Assembly (NCBI GenBank): GCA_002197995.1
Contig: NGZR01000005.1
Coordinates: 4,154,001-4,218,000 of the forward strand
Direction: 5' to 3'
DNA: 64,000 bases
Source: Gaeumannomyces sp. JS-464
Lineage: Eukaryota > Ascomycota > Sordariomycetes > Magnaporthales > Magnaporthaceae
The first letter of the stretch is position 1; each line of letters begins with the position of its first letter. Both the position numbers and the translations under genes were made by a program. The notes below the pieces were generated by a model. It did no database searches and was not told where the DNA came from. It saw nothing but the letters and a program-made list of their open reading frames with translations. Positions 47,712 to 60,165 of this stretch are shown here, in pieces.

Positions 47712-49576
47712 TCCAGCTAGAGTGCAGCGAATATGTGTTGGGCGTAGTTGACATTAGACCGCCTATGTGTCTATCTAGGTACCTAGGCATATATTTTAAT
47801 GGCACCATTGCTGGTATATGCACCTACCTACCTCCTACCTGCGTTCCAACACCACCTATGTACCTATGTCATGTACGTCGGATTTCTCTCCAGCGCCAGA
47901 TAGTGAGTGACACATGATTCCGTCGGCCCTATTACCTGACTCTCGGGACGGAGCGATATATCATCTGGTTCGCGCTTCAGGTCAGCGATCACCATTCCGG
48001 GCACGAGTGCACGAGTGTATACGGGACTCATGTAGAAATTAGAGAATGCGGCAAAAGACAGGGAGGGCGAAGGGGTGTGGTGTGTTATGTGCGGTGCAAA
48101 CAGATCGATCTCTATCAGAAACCCGGGTTTAAAGCACCACGGCCTCCACTCCCTCCACCCTGGCCGCCAACGCCCCGCGAGCATATGACGATGCAGCGCG
48201 TTTTTTTGGTGGTTAGGCCGGTCGGGCCCAGCAGATGGAGGTCGCCGAGGGGAGACGGGACGTCCCCCGGAGACAGTCTCAGACGGCTCTTCCTAAATTT
48301 GAGATGTGGGTTGGACCTTGTAACGAGGCCCGATTCATCATGAGATCTGGGGGCGGGACATGAGGGCGCGACAGCCACGAAAGGGAGACATGGAGGCCAT
48401 CTCGGGGCTGGCGTCTCGATGGAACGAGGATGAAGGAAGACAAGGAGGCAGGAGAAGGCAACAGCAACGGGCTGCTGCCAGCGGTACAATGGAAACTTAC
48501 AATGTGCGTTCGGCTGATGGAAATGCAAGTCAGCAGGCTGTAGGCGTCCTCATCCCGAGACCTGGGTTTTGCCTGGATGCTGCCCCTTCTTTCCTTCTCC
48601 GTTGTTCTCCGTCAAAATTTCGAGGAAGACGGGTAAAATTTTTGGCAGACAGGCAACAAAGCATCCGGTTCGAGCGGAGCCCAGAATGAATCCACATGAG
48701 CTTTGGCACGTGCTCAGTGTGGCTGGATGCCCCCACTAAGCGGGAGCTTGAGGACCGTCGTAGTTTGTGCACCATTGGAGACGCAGATGTCGAAGCAGGC
48801 GGCCATGTCTCGAAAGCATACGGTCAATGGACGAAAAAAAAAAAAAAAAAAAAAAAAAAGTCCAATTATGGGAATAACTTTGATAGTGATACATTTTTTT
48901 CTTCGTTTCTCATTTCATCAAGTGGCACAAGTAGTGCGCGTCGAGCCGGGACCCCAAGGCAACAATCTTTCAGTGGTTTCTGAGCCTCTCCGCCTAGATT
49001 TTGAGACAGGACCTGCCCAGGGCCTCTTCCTCTCATGCCCCTCCACATACTTGCAACCGCGATGGCAGTAGATTCAGAAGATAGGCGCAACCAAACCGAA
49101 GTGCAAGAAACTCTTGCAACAGTAGCCGAACCACGTAAGCAGGCCGAGACGAACATCGAAAAGATCAAGTAGAGAGTAGAAAGTCTTAACATAGGAGTTG
49201 GCTCCCCTTCTTCTGACTATTTTTTTTTTTGTTATCTTTCTGTTTTGCCTCTTCTTCAGTGGCCCTTCTAAGACTGGGCAACGTATACCGTAGATTGGTA
49301 GAGAAATTCGGGGTCCGTGAGAAACATGTCCACTCAGCTCCTGGATCTCTGCGTCATAACTCGTTGCTGAACGCTACAAAGTGAACATTAAAAAAGAAGA
49401 GAAAAAAAAACCAAGCGCAAAAATAAAAGACAGCACGCGACCAGTCGGAGCCAGGAGGGTAAAAACAGTCTCCCAGCACGCAATTTCACCGCAAATAACC
49501 AAAGATGTCCTGGGAAATATGATGCATGCCACCGGTAGAGGTGCAACTCCGTATCACCGAGGACTGCCTATGCCCA
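47712..49576. other. Intergenic between convergent MPH1 and C2H2 genes
   Basis: 1.9 kb of 3' flank. Palindromic TCTAGGTACCTAGG at 47774-47787 and CCTACCT repeats at 47824-47850; A26 tract at 48834-48859. No gene recognised. Confidence 0.5.
48834..48859 (+). repeat. A26 homopolymer tract
   Basis: Twenty-six uninterrupted A residues in the region between two convergent genes. Confidence 0.75.
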
Positions 49577-51874
49577 TTAGTTGTGTGGGTATGCTGGGTA
49601 ATGGGCGTTACGCCAGTCTTGAAGGAGATCCTGCGAGGTTGGCTGCGAATACCCGGCCGCGACGCTGGGAATCTCGCCAAACAGAGGCTCGAACAGAGGC
49701 TGTTTGGCAAATTCGGTAGGTGGAAACAAGCAGAAGTCGGGGCCCACGTGGCCATGGGCTGGGTAGTCATCAAAGCCCTCGTCAACCTCAGCAAGCGAGC
49801 TTGGGGTGAACAGCATGGCGTTGCCCTGGCCAATGGGCGAGATGTGCGGGGCAGGCTGCGTCTTGTTGAGCTCGGCCGCGGAGAAGGCGGCAAACTGCTG
49901 GGCCATCTCCTTGCTGAAAGGATTAGCCACGGCAATCTGATGGACGTTGGCGTTGTAAAGGTCCTCATAAAGCGTAAAATCGCCGCTCAGGTCCTGGTAC
50001 GAAGAATGGTCCATTCCAGAGTCGGTCGACGGCGTGGCGTTGTCGATGGGGGAGAACTCAAGGGGGTCAATTTGAAGCTCCTGAGGACGCAGGTCCGCCG
50101 CACCAAACTGGTCCTGCGCCATGTAGCCCGGAAACTCTATCCCGTCATACACGCGCACCTGAGGTGGGGTCGCAACGCCAAAGCTGATCTCGCTGTTGGG
50201 CGTGGGCATGTTGTGAACCGGGGGCGTCGCGTGAGTGACGCTTCCAGGGTGGCTCACGTTCTTTTTGCCGTTGGTCTTGGTTCGAACGTAGGTCCACCCG
50301 TGTGCCTTCTCCATGTGCTGCTTGCAGTTGCTCTCGCGCTTCGACTTGTAGGGGCAAGGCTTGTACAGGCACTCATACATGGGAGGGGCCGACGAGTGCT
50401 TATCACTAAAATGCCGCTGCATCTCCTTCTCGGTGGGCCACCCGTACTCATGATACTTGCACGTGGGCACAGAGCACTTCCAAGGACGCGAGTGCGTCTT
50501 CTCGTGCTTGGTCAGATCGCAGGGCCGCTTGAACTCCTTGTTGCAGCCGGGCTCGCGGCACTTCTTGGGAGCATACTCCTCAGGGGGAGCATTCTTCTTG
50601 CGACGCGCCATAGACCGCATGATCTCGTCGTCGTCGGCGAGCTCCTGGCTAGCGGAGCGCTTAAACCTGATCGGGCTGTTGGTATCCTCTTCCAGCTCGA
50701 CAGGCTCGCCGGTGGCGATCGAAACAGCTTTGCCATTCCTCACCCGCACCAGCTCGGCGGGGCGCCCGTTGACGGCAATGCCGCCATGCAGCCTGACCTC
50801 GTCCTTTCTGTAAAGGTGATTAGCACGCTGGTTACTACTTTCGATAGTGGAGTGAGGGGGTGTTGCATACATATCGACATCCATGGCGTCGGTGATTTCC
50901 GACTTCTTCTGGTCAGCGAGTTGCTGAGCGTAGTGGCGAATCTGGTCCACGAGGTCGATAAAGTAGCCGCTGTTGTAGGGCACGTCCTTGGGACGGCGCT
51001 GCTCGGGCTCACTGAGAAGGGCGACGGTTGCTTGAATGCAGCGAACAGTTGAAAGACAGAAGTCCAGGTAAAGCTTGGCAGCTTTTGCGACGCCCTTTAA
51101 TGGAAGCGAGAGGTTAGCACCCATGCTTTGATCTGAAATAGCTTCAGAGTTACTTACTTGGGCAGTCAGAAGTAGAGTCTTCTCGACGTCTCGCAGACAA
51201 ACAATCTGTTTGGACGAGATCTTTCTTGGGCATTCAAGAATGACGGGGTGGAAATCCTTGAATGAAGAGTCGGCAAGCAGAGGCTTGAGAGTGTGCTCGT
51301 AGATGCGACTAGTCGCACGAGCGCTCAATCCAGGGAGGCTCTTGGAAGTGGTGGAAGCGGCGGACCTTGTGACGGCCGACGCCTTGACGCTGGCCTTCAC
51401 GGCAGCAGTCTCGGTGCCGACGGCACGCTTCTCCTTGGTAGAAGCAATAGAGGTGCCGAGGCCGCTGTCAGACTCGTGATGGCGGTTCGAGCGACGGTTC
51501 GGGCGAGGCCGCAGGACGCGGCGCTCGACCTCCATGTCCTTGCCAATGAGGGTTGGTGAGAGGAGACCCCTCGGGATGGGGAAGCTATTGTCGCGCAGGG
51601 TCTTCTTGGGCGACGAAGAGGTATCCGCAGCAGCCGAGAGGGCCTTGTCGATGTCGCCGAGGGTCAGGGCAACACGACGACGATGAGCATCGACGACATC
51701 GTCAAGGTTTGTCTGCGACCTACGCGGCAGGGAGGGAGGTACGAAGACGGCAGACTCGGGGGTGTCGGGACTCGTGGGAGAGTGGAAGGTGGCACCTTTC
51801 CTCAGGATCATGTTGGTCTTAAGAGTGAGGACAGAGTCTGGACGAGTCATCGGGGTCCTTCGAGGATTAGACAT
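49577..51874 (-). CDS. Fungal C2H2 zinc-finger protein (probable transcription factor)
   Basis: 744 residues after splicing. Three C2H2-type fingers lie in the middle: CREPGCNKEFKRPCDLTKH.., CSVPTCKYHEYGWPTEKEMQ.. (longer loop) and CLYKPCPYKSKRESNCKQH.., each ending in the His pair. This arrangement is highly conserved in Pezizomycotina, though I cannot attach a characterised name. The N-terminal half has a conserved helical region (TSRIYEHTLKPLLADSSFKD to VRCIQATVALLSEPEQ) and the C-terminus is acidic/aromatic, as in activation domains. The intron 51095-51157 has GTAAGT, TGCTAAC and AAG; it is 63 nt, in frame and stop-free, so an unspliced transcript would add 21 residues. Exons are 51874-51158 and 51094-49577. 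Frame intact. Confidence 0.88.
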   Translation of the reverse strand: MSNPRRTPMTRPDSVLTLKTNMILRKGATFHSPTSPDTPESAVFVPPSLPRRSQTNLDDVVDAHRRRVALTLGDIDKALSAAADTSSSPKKTLRDNSFPIPRGLLSPTLIGKDMEVERRVLRPRPNRRSNRHHESDSGLGTSIASTKEKRAVGTETAAVKASVKASAVTRSAASTTSKSLPGLSARATSRIYEHTLKPLLADSSFKDFHPVILECPRKISSKQIVCLRDVEKTLLLTAQVSNSEAISDQSMGANLSLPLKGVAKAAKLYLDFCLSTVRCIQATVALLSEPEQRRPKDVPYNSGYFIDLVDQIRHYAQQLADQKKSEITDAMDVDMYATPPHSTIESSNQRANHLYRKDEVRLHGGIAVNGRPAELVRVRNGKAVSIATGEPVELEEDTNSPIRFKRSASQELADDDEIMRSMARRKKNAPPEEYAPKKCREPGCNKEFKRPCDLTKHEKTHSRPWKCSVPTCKYHEYGWPTEKEMQRHFSDKHSSAPPMYECLYKPCPYKSKRESNCKQHMEKAHGWTYVRTKTNGKKNVSHPGSVTHATPPVHNMPTPNSEISFGVATPPQVRVYDGIEFPGYMAQDQFGAADLRPQELQIDPLEFSPIDNATPSTDSGMDHSSYQDLSGDFTLYEDLYNANVHQIAVANPFSKEMAQQFAAFSAAELNKTQPAPHISPIGQGNAMLFTPSSLAEVDEGFDDYPAHGHVGPDFCLFPPTEFAKQPLFEPLFGEIPSVAAGYSQPTSQDLLQDWRNAHYPAYPHN

Positions 51875-54800
51875 GTTGGCGGTTGGAGTGCGGGGTGGGC
51901 ACCAAGCAAGCCAGTCGAGGACGAGGAGAGGACTGGACGTCGTGGCAAACGACAGGTTAGCTCAGGTCTGCATAGGACTCTTGTCCTCATAAGGCTGAGG
52001 CCCGGAGCTATGAGTCACCGACTGTGTTCGGCAGCCCCCCTGGTGCATGCAGCAAACACCAGTTCGATGCGACAAGACAGAGCGTGACGACTTGATCCCT
52101 GCCGGGATTGGCCGTCTATGCTGCTTGTATTGTGGTGAAAAGGGAAACGGGAACTGGCTCCCGTTCTTGTGGGCAAGAAGACTGAAGGAGAAGCAGTGCT
52201 CGTTTCTTACAATTGTTGGCTGTGGTGGTTGGGCAAGCAGCGACGGCCTGTCCAGGACCAAGCTCCGACTTGACGCGTGTCGGAAGCAGGTCTATTCCCA
52301 GGCGGGCTCGGGAAAATATGATGACAAAACTGCAAATAGACTCAAGGACCAGGAGCCGAGAAGGCCTTGAATATCGACTGCGAAACTGCGGAGAATCGAC
52401 GTGAACACGCGGGTGCTGGGCGTTAGGGATAGGAGGAAGGCAAGATGGAAAGGAAAAAAAGAAGAAAAAAGGAAAGGCGAGGCGATTGGGAGCCGTTGCG
52501 GCTCGGGGCTGGCACTCAATCTGTTATACGAAGGGCGGGTCTAGAAAGGCGGGGGAAACGAAACGACGACGATACGGCAGACGGCGGAGAGCACGCTAGA
52601 CAGTAAGTGCACGCGGCGTTTCTGGGGGGCGGCCTCAGGAGCAGGGCGGAAGAAAAAAGGGGAGAGGGGATGACGAAGATGAGTGAGATGGAGGAGCGGA
52701 TGGAAGACGATAGACGGGGTGCGAGGTCGATTAGAAAGGCCGTTGGTGAGCGCGCTGGTCAAGATGGCTGCCTAAAATCCGGCCCAAAGCGGGCTAGCGC
52801 GAGTGCTTCGCCCCCCAGCCAGCCGAATCCTCCTTGGTGGGCCCCATGCAAGTTGGTGCCGCCAAATGTTACCATGGCCGCAAATTGAGGCTCAACAGGC
52901 GCGAGCAGTACATGCCAGAGGGGCGCTTTCTGAGGCGATGCATGCAGTCCGACACGCCTGAGCCATGTTGTGTCGAGTTGTCCCGGAACCAAGGGGCTTT
53001 GTTGTGGTTAGGGATCATCTCGCCTGCCCCGGGCCCGTCGCCAAGGACGACCCAACCGACGGCGGCGTCACTTGGACACGCCTCGATCCAAGTTTTCGAA
53101 TGTTTGATATCTCGAGATTTCCAGGTCAAGTTACACTCGATCGTGCGAGTCGGAGGTCCGTCTTCGACGGGTGGACGCCAAACAGAGCGGCGAGCATTGG
53201 ACGGGGAGGCGGGAAACACGAAAGTCGCTGCTTACCAGGCCCATCTTTTGCTGACAGCCCAGCCTGCCCTCCCCTGCCTCTCACACCCCTGCAGCATACA
53301 ACCAACCAACCTCCATTTCTGCCGGAAGAACAGGAAAGAAGTGGGGAGCGCAAACTCGGGAACAAATACTGCAGGTATTCCCACACTCGCGCTCTGCGCA
53401 GGTGATGTCTCAGTCTGTTGTGAGGCCCAGAGCCGCACCCTTGCGGTCCGGCTACTGTAACCATATCTCCCTGCCACCCTGCATACCTGCATATGCAAAA
53501 GAGGTTGTGGAAGTTGCGTTGGCAGGCAAACAAACGATCCAAACATGGACCACCGAGCGCTTCGGTGTTGGTAAGTGATGCGAATTCCCATCATGGCCGG
53601 TCCTCGGATGGGCGCCGAGACCAAGTCCGAGCTGTACTCGCCATTGCTGCTATTATTGTTCGAGGCAGGCCGGCTGGTTTTCAAACAAAATTAAAGATTT
53701 TGGCTTGTCTGCTCAGCCTTCCAGCAATCACACCGAGAGAGTGGCTCAGGGCCGTTCTGATGGGCAGTTTGGGTTCCACACGGGATTGCAGTTCCCCGCC
53801 AATTAAATTGGGCTAATCAGTGGTCTTTGCGGCAAACGAGGCCACCACACCGTGCAGTGTCTCCAGCTGGAGCACTCCCACTATGTGCACAGCCATCAAT
53901 GGTCCGGGGAGATGGACTGACAGTGGACTCACAGCGCTTGGTGAAGTGTGAGCGGGACGGTCCATTGACCAGACACTTTATTCTTTCCCCGTCTTTGCCA
54001 TCCCAGCGAGCTTCCCGACGTATAATAAAAATAAAGGATTCAGACTAGGACGAGATGACGCCCCTTTTAGCCACCACGATACAAAAGTAGACACCTAGCA
54101 CAGGCGAGTTCGTTTCAATTACTGTGAATCCCACAACACAGCACAGCACAGCACAGAGCGCAGCAGGATGATGGTTACCAGGGATGGCGGCGCTTTCACC
54201 CCGCTTTGAGAGGACCTCGTAGGGCTGGCTGGGTTGGGAGAAGGGAGGGGACGCGGAGGCGATTGCTGCATGCGAACAACGGATTTGATTCGACCGAGTC
54301 CGACGCGTGTTTCTTGGCTCCATTTTTTCGGAGAAGGCTGTCGAGTCAGTCGGTCAGCCATGACCCAACTTTTTGCACCACCCGCAGACGAGATGGAATT
54401 CCTGGACGCCGATCTCTGGCAAATCAGCCGCCGCGTGTGACTATCATGCATTTGCCAGTCATCCAAACCAGCCCAGCCTTCAAACGTTTTAAAACGTGCT
54501 GGGCTCCGCCCGTCCGCCGCCGCTGCATGGCTCCATGCGCGAGGGCCTCATGCCCTCCTTCCTGCAGATAGCAACTGGAGTGGGCGACACGTAATTCGCA
54601 GGCGCGGACAAGTGTCCTATCAGTGCTTCCGTAATCAGCTGCATCACCCCGGCCCCCCGGCCAATAGGATCCAGGAGAATCGAGGAGCCTGAGAGACCAC
54701 CTCGTTGCCAAACACTGTAGCCTGAAGCCGAGTCGTGGCGGCCTCCCCTTACTGTTCTGGATATGCGGCTCTTTGCTTTCCAGGATGCCTGCCCGACCTG

Positions 54801-55982
54801 CATAACACTGGGTCTGGTAGATGGCATGACGAACTATTCCCTGACGTCGTCTGCCGTTGTCACCTCCACCTGTTCGATCGCGCTTGGTACCTACCTATTG
54901 AGTGGGGGGCTGGGGGATTAGGGCATGGGAGGTGGTGGTGGTTGAGGAAGTGCCATCCATACCTTGTCGATGCATGTCTTAGACATCGCGGGACATCTGG
55001 AACACGCCCGAACTGTGGTACCTTCGCCCACGCCAATCGGGCTGAACCAACAATCACTCACGTGTCCCCATATCGTCACTGGTCACGCTTTATTCATCCC
55101 GGCACACAGTCGCGATACACGGCACGTGCAGTCGATGACCCGACTGCATAAGATTAGGTAGTTTAGATATATTGCCGCCCCCTAAACGGCCATGTCACTG
55201 GCATGGGGTGTTGCAGTCTAGACGGCCTGCTGCCATGACTGCCACCCGCCTCCACTTTGCGCCTGGAGCTGAAGAGCCCGCAGATACCCTCCAGCCGCCG
55301 TTCCTCGGCCTTCCAATCATCACAGCGAACGATCTCACCGTGGTTGCACATGGAGCAGACGAGTCTTCTGTGGCACATGATGGTGGTAGTTAGTTTGTTT
55401 TCCCGAGGGATGTGTTTTGCGGCTCCGTGGTTCTTCTTTGTGTTGGTATTCGTTCTTTGCCTCTTCGGTATGATCCCCTTGTCCAGGTTCCGTCCACCTT
55501 CATCTTATATACCCACAACCTTTCTATACTAGCTAGCTATATTCCCTTCTACAAAAGACTGTCCGTTCCTGGAGGCCATCATCTAGAAGCTCCTTATTTT
55601 CCTTTACCATGAGAAAGGCCCTATTTCTCGGAGGCTCTTAGTTGGTTGTTTCATCCTTTGTCTTTCGAAGTTCGTGTCAATGACCGGCCGCCTATGTGCC
55701 GCACAAAGACTCACGTGGTATGTGTGGGTAGACAAAGAAAGTTCCAAGAGACAAAGTGGAAAAATTGTCTAGAGAAAGGCTCGTACGTCGAAGGTATACT
55801 AGCAGTTTCCAAGCCCAGCGCTTTCGCTACGAGCAGTGGCATTGGATATAACGAAGTCACCCGGGCTACCAGATTATAGCAATGACGAATGCGCCGAATG
55901 GGCAACAAGTCCAGCGTGTTGCCCAGCATTACCCATAAAAAAAAGCACCACCCACATAACACCGAAGCAAACAACACCAGTT
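51875..55982. other. Intergenic, 4.1 kb, no gene recognised
   Basis: Upstream of both the C2H2 gene (-) and the broken gene at 55983 (+). Open frames are short and featureless. CACGTG palindromes occur at about 55059, 55127 and 55713. The leader of the C2H2 gene probably occupies the first several hundred bases. Confidence 0.45.
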
Positions 55983-57119
55983 ATGCCATTTCAATACAAT
56001 GCCGGGTCTTTCCGGCAGTGGCTGGTATCCGTGTCTGGTATTAGCATCGGTAAGGAGCCTGGCCCCTCGCCACCCCTGCGAGCGCCCGCAGCACTGGGAA
56101 GAAAAGAGACGATCAACTGGATTCGAAGCCGGACGGCAGAGGAGAGGGAGGCTGCCTCGCGGCAGCTGGCGGCACGGATCGCCGAAGCCGAAGCCCGGAT
56201 ATGCACACAACCTCAGAGAGGGCTGACACGATATGCAGGTTTCTCCAGGCTCCAAAGACCCTGTCCCGATCCTACCACAGTTCTCCCTAGAGGGCGGGTT
56301 CGAAAGCCTGAGCCGGTCGGTCCTCTCCGAGGCCGGTGTTTCGGGGGGCGCCCTTCAGGCTTGAGGACAGGCTCTCGCCCAAGCTGGCGGCCAAGCCATC
56401 GCCAGTTGCTCCCTTGACAGCTCCACCGACGGCCTTGTGTTCTCCGGGTCACAAACGCCGCGAAAGAGCCTCTATTTCGGACCCGAATCATCCTCGGCAG
56501 GCCCAACCTGCGCCTGCGACACCCTCGTCATTAAGTTGCCACTGCAGAGCCGAGAAGAACGCGCGCCTGGCGTCCGAGCTGGCCTCGTATCTATCCATCC
56601 CTAGCACTTCAGGGGCAGACGTGCTGCAACATGTCCTGGAGCACCCCAGGACACGACAGAGCGTGGCCCGTTTTTACCCCCAAGGCGCCGTCAGGTTCAA
56701 CTCGATCGACTGGAGGGAGGTTCTGAATGCTGCCCAGGGCTCCCGGAAACGGTGCTGCTGTGCGGCCCCCCGGCTGCAGCAGCCCCGGGTGCGGGCCACC
56801 GCCCGGTTCCCCTGGGCTCGCACGCGCGAGGCTCGCGACATCGTCCAGCAGTGCACGAGCCTTTTCCCTATGGAAACGGCCGAAAAAAGAAAGAAGAGGC
56901 TGGCGGGCAGGGCTCGCGCCTGGGAGGCGCCCAGAAGCCGCCACCATCCGGCTGGCGTGGCAGGCGTCTTTGACGCGGGAATGGTCTCTCGCAAGAGATC
57001 TAGCATTCCCGGAGACAGACTCCGCCTGGAGTCGAGTCCATCCCCACGAAAGGCTGTCGTCCGGGTCAAAAAATGGACGCCGCCCGGTAGATCATCTCTC
57101 TGCATTAGTGAAAGTATAG
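55983..57119 (+). CDS. Unrecognised protein, frame-disrupted
   Basis: No family recognised. A start at 55983 gives MPFQYNAGSFRQWLVS, an Arg/Glu-rich helix (KETINWIRSRTAEEREAASR) and AARIAEAEARI. Protein-like sequence then continues in shifting plus-strand frames. One block around 56235-56345 reads FSLEGGFESLSRSVLSEAG; another at 56350-56540 contains SSTDGLVFSGSQTPRKSLYF. A third, at 56560-56730, reads ARLASELASYLSIPSTSG and FYPQGAVRFNSIDWREVLNA. The end (56950-57119) reads ASLTREWSLARDLAFPETD and stops after VDHLSALVKV. At least four frame changes and one in-frame TGA (near 56371) are needed. They could be sequencing losses as elsewhere in the window or true decay; here, without a known family, the two cannot be separated. 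Intact length would be about 380 residues. Confidence 0.4.
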
Positions 57120-57658
57120 TTATCTAGGTTCGTTTGTGAGTGGTAGTTGGAGGTACCTACCTAGTTAGGTTATTGTGAGATGGTCTCAGTATTCGAGTAC
57201 TCCTTATCGGAGCCGAACTTAAAGGCAATGTACGGGTAGTTCAGATGATAGCTTGTCTTACCAGAGTGTGTCTAGGTATATAGGCAGGTAACCACATAGA
57301 ATGTCTCGTGGGCGTGTTTAATAGTTGATGTAATCCGTCGAGCCGCATCAAAAGCAACACATTTGGAACCTATCAGGCTAGGAAGATATCTAGAGAGATT
57401 TGCTATTATATGACACCCCAAGTAGAAATTTCCTGGCTGGGCGAAAGCCTTTACCACCGGACGCAATGTTGAAGACTCTTTCTTTCGTTTTCCGTGAGAT
57501 TCCTAGATCCCTTTGAAGACAAATGAAAGTAAAAGTAGCACAAGGATAGCAGGGGAGTGGACACACGGCGAATAGGCATACATTATGTTCGACATGTGAA
57601 ACACAACTCGCTTGGCGGATTATGCTTCCTTGAGCTCCGCGCCTCATGTATGTGCCCT
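57120..57658. other. Intergenic between convergent genes
   Basis: 3' flanks of the broken gene (+) and PMT4 (-); CCTACCTAGTTAGG-like motif at 57157-57172. No gene recognised. Confidence 0.55.
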
Positions 57659-60165
57659 CTATTTAGCAAAGTGCAGATCGTAGCCGAGCCACTTGCGCCG
57701 CACCACCTGCTCAACGCTCAGCCCAGGGTAGCCGTACGTCAGCGGGAGGAAGAAGTACCAGCTCGCCGCCACGATTGCCAGTATGCTCAGCGACACAACC
57801 CAGCTTGCCAGCATACTCTGGCCGGCGAACCGCTCTCGGGCTGTGATGTGCCGCTTCGAGGTCGTCGCCACCGCCACCTTCTTACCAGGCTTGCCCGCCT
57901 GCTGGTCCGCAACCACCTCGGGCGCGTCTGAATTGCAGATGAACTCGACCAGAGCACCTGCCACTAGAGTCGAGGCCAGATGTGAGGGGAGATAGTGGTG
58001 CAGGAAGAGCTGCCTGCCCATGACGTAAAAGGGGACGTAGTGTGTCGCCCACGACAGGAAGAAGAATCCAGTCGAGTTGTACAATCGCGACCGAGAGCCT
58101 GCAGCGCCATAAAGAATGCATGTGTTAGGAGTGTTTCTTTCAGATCTTTAACCAAGGGAGTGTGAGCAACTTACGGTGATCCAGGGCGTCCACGCCACGG
58201 CGCAGCGAGAACTGGTCCGCGGCCACGATGCCAACGTAGACGGCAAGCAGACTGCTTGCAATCCACCAGCCGATGGGGTTGCCGAGGAAGTAGATCTGGC
58301 GGCGGGTGTCATTCTGGGTCCAGAAGCTGACACCGCGCAGCAGGAATGGCCACTGGTAAGGCAGCGAGGCGTACGGGTGGCTGCTGGTAAGTTGGCTGTT
58401 GTGCCAAAACATGGATCTCTGCAGCTCGAACCACTTGCGGATGAAGGGCAGCGTCTTGACCTTCCTCTCAACCTTTTGGCGGCGCGGACTATCGGCATCG
58501 AGCGATGGGATGTCCTCAACCAGCCACACGTTGGAGCTGGGCGATATCTGCTTGTTGCCGTTGATCTCCTGCTGCTTGTGGCCCCATTCGGGCAAGGGAG
58601 TCGTGTGGGTCCACATGGCGACCTTGCTCGGGTTGTGGATGAACTTGAAGTGCGTCGCCACGCTCTTCAGCTCCTGGCCGGGCTTTCCGCCCTCGAAGCG
58701 GACCTCGAATAGGGTGTCCTGCGCGCGGGTGCCGTAGGCGTCTTCGATGGAGACAGTGGTGAACTCCTGGTTGGTCGGGTAGTAAGGGGAAGCGACGTCG
58801 TGCGACAGGAGGATCGTGTCGGTGCCGAGATGGCGAAGACGGACGAGGTCCTGGTTGTGAATCACGCGACCATCCTGCTTGTCGTTGTTTGCGGGGAGAA
58901 TCTGCCAGTAGTTGTTGGTGTCGTTGAAAGGGTAGCCAGTCACCTGCTGGCCCTGGCTGGACACGCGGCCGTCGTCGTAACGCAGCGGATACCTGTCGGG
59001 ATGGCTGTGGAGGTACGTCTTGGTCTCCTTGTGCCTCACCGTGATGGTGTCGTAGTAGTTGACGGTGAGGGCGTTGGCCAGCATGACGTTGTCGCTCAGG
59101 GTCTCCTGGAACTCGGGAGTCATGAAGTCGTCGCCAGGACCAGACCGGGTCAGGACGGCAAAGTGCACCTGGAACCAGAACAGGTAGAAGAGGAAGGGCA
59201 TGATGATGAGACCAAAAGCGCGGGCAGCAAAATGCTTGGCAAATAGGGGCAGTGTTAGGGCGCCTCCAGGGCGCTTGACGTCAAGAAGATCCCACAAGTC
59301 GATGATGACGGCCGAGCCAATGGAGATGAAGGCGAATGTGCCGACATACTTGGTGGACATGTCGCAAGAGAGCGCGAAACCAGTCAGGATCAGCCACTTC
59401 CACCACTTGCGCGAGAAGGGCTCGTGGCGCAGCTTGTAGAACTTGACGTAGCAAAGCAGACTGCAGGCAAAGGCGAAGATGAGGGTGGCGTCAAGCAGAA
59501 TCAGACGGGTCTGGCCAATGTGGGCGTTGTCAAGCAGGATCAGGCCGGCGGCCAGGATGCAAGCGGGCAGGCTGTAGCCCGACTCCCACATGATAAGGTA
59601 GACGACCGAGACGGTGAGGGCACCCAGGAGGGCCGGGAGCGAGCGGAAGGCAACATAGGGAACCTTGTTGACAATGTACGAGTCGCCGATGTTGTCAAAA
59701 TGGAAATGGCCATCATAACCAACCAACCATCCGACGAAGGCGAAAAGGAGCTTGCCAAAGGGCGGGTGGACGTCGAAGAAGTAGGTCTTTTGGAGGTAGT
59801 ACGAGGCGAACTAGATATACGGCAGACGCCGGGCTGTGTCAGTCGCGTCCTTGAGTAGCCTGCTTGCGCCAACACGCCGCAGGGGACAGTGAGCTCCTAG
59901 CCGATCTTCTTACCTTGCCAAAGTGGACCTCGTCGAAGACCACCTCATTGGGGTGGCTGATTCCCCAGAACCTGGTCAGGAATGCGAGGGCCGTGACGAT
60001 GACAAAGGTGAACTGGTAGTCCCTCTCGGGGCCGGCAGCGGCGACGGCGGGAGCGTGGACCTTGGCCAGCTCGTCGAGGTCGGCGGCGCCGTCCTTTGGC
60101 TTTCGGGTCGACCCGGGGACATTGCGCTGGCGCAAGCCCCCCTGGGGAGTCGCTGTTGTGGCCAT
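57659..60165 (-). CDS. PMT4: Dolichyl-phosphate-mannose--protein O-mannosyltransferase, PMT4 type
   Basis: ER multi-pass enzyme that transfers mannose from dolichyl-phosphate-mannose to Ser/Thr of secretory and cell-wall proteins. 775 residues. The catalytic lumenal loop carries EVVFDEVHFGKFASYYL and TYFFDVHPPFGK, including the Asp-Glu pair, and GYDGHFHFDNIGDSYI is the PMT4-specific continuation. MIR-repeat region in the middle (YYDTITVRHKETKTYLHSH; NNYWQILPANN; GTDTILLSHDV). C-terminal helices include FFFLSWATHYVPFYVMGR. Exons are 60165-59914, 59810-58175 and 58098-57659; introns 103 and 76 bp. The start is MATTATPQGGLRQRNVPG, a short cytosolic N-terminus as expected. Frame intact. Confidence 0.94.

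Noticed and set aside
49526..51052. A 508-codon plus-strand open frame opposite the C2H2 gene
   Set aside because: Antisense to well-supported coding sequence with intact zinc fingers; its translation is low-complexity and shows no motif.
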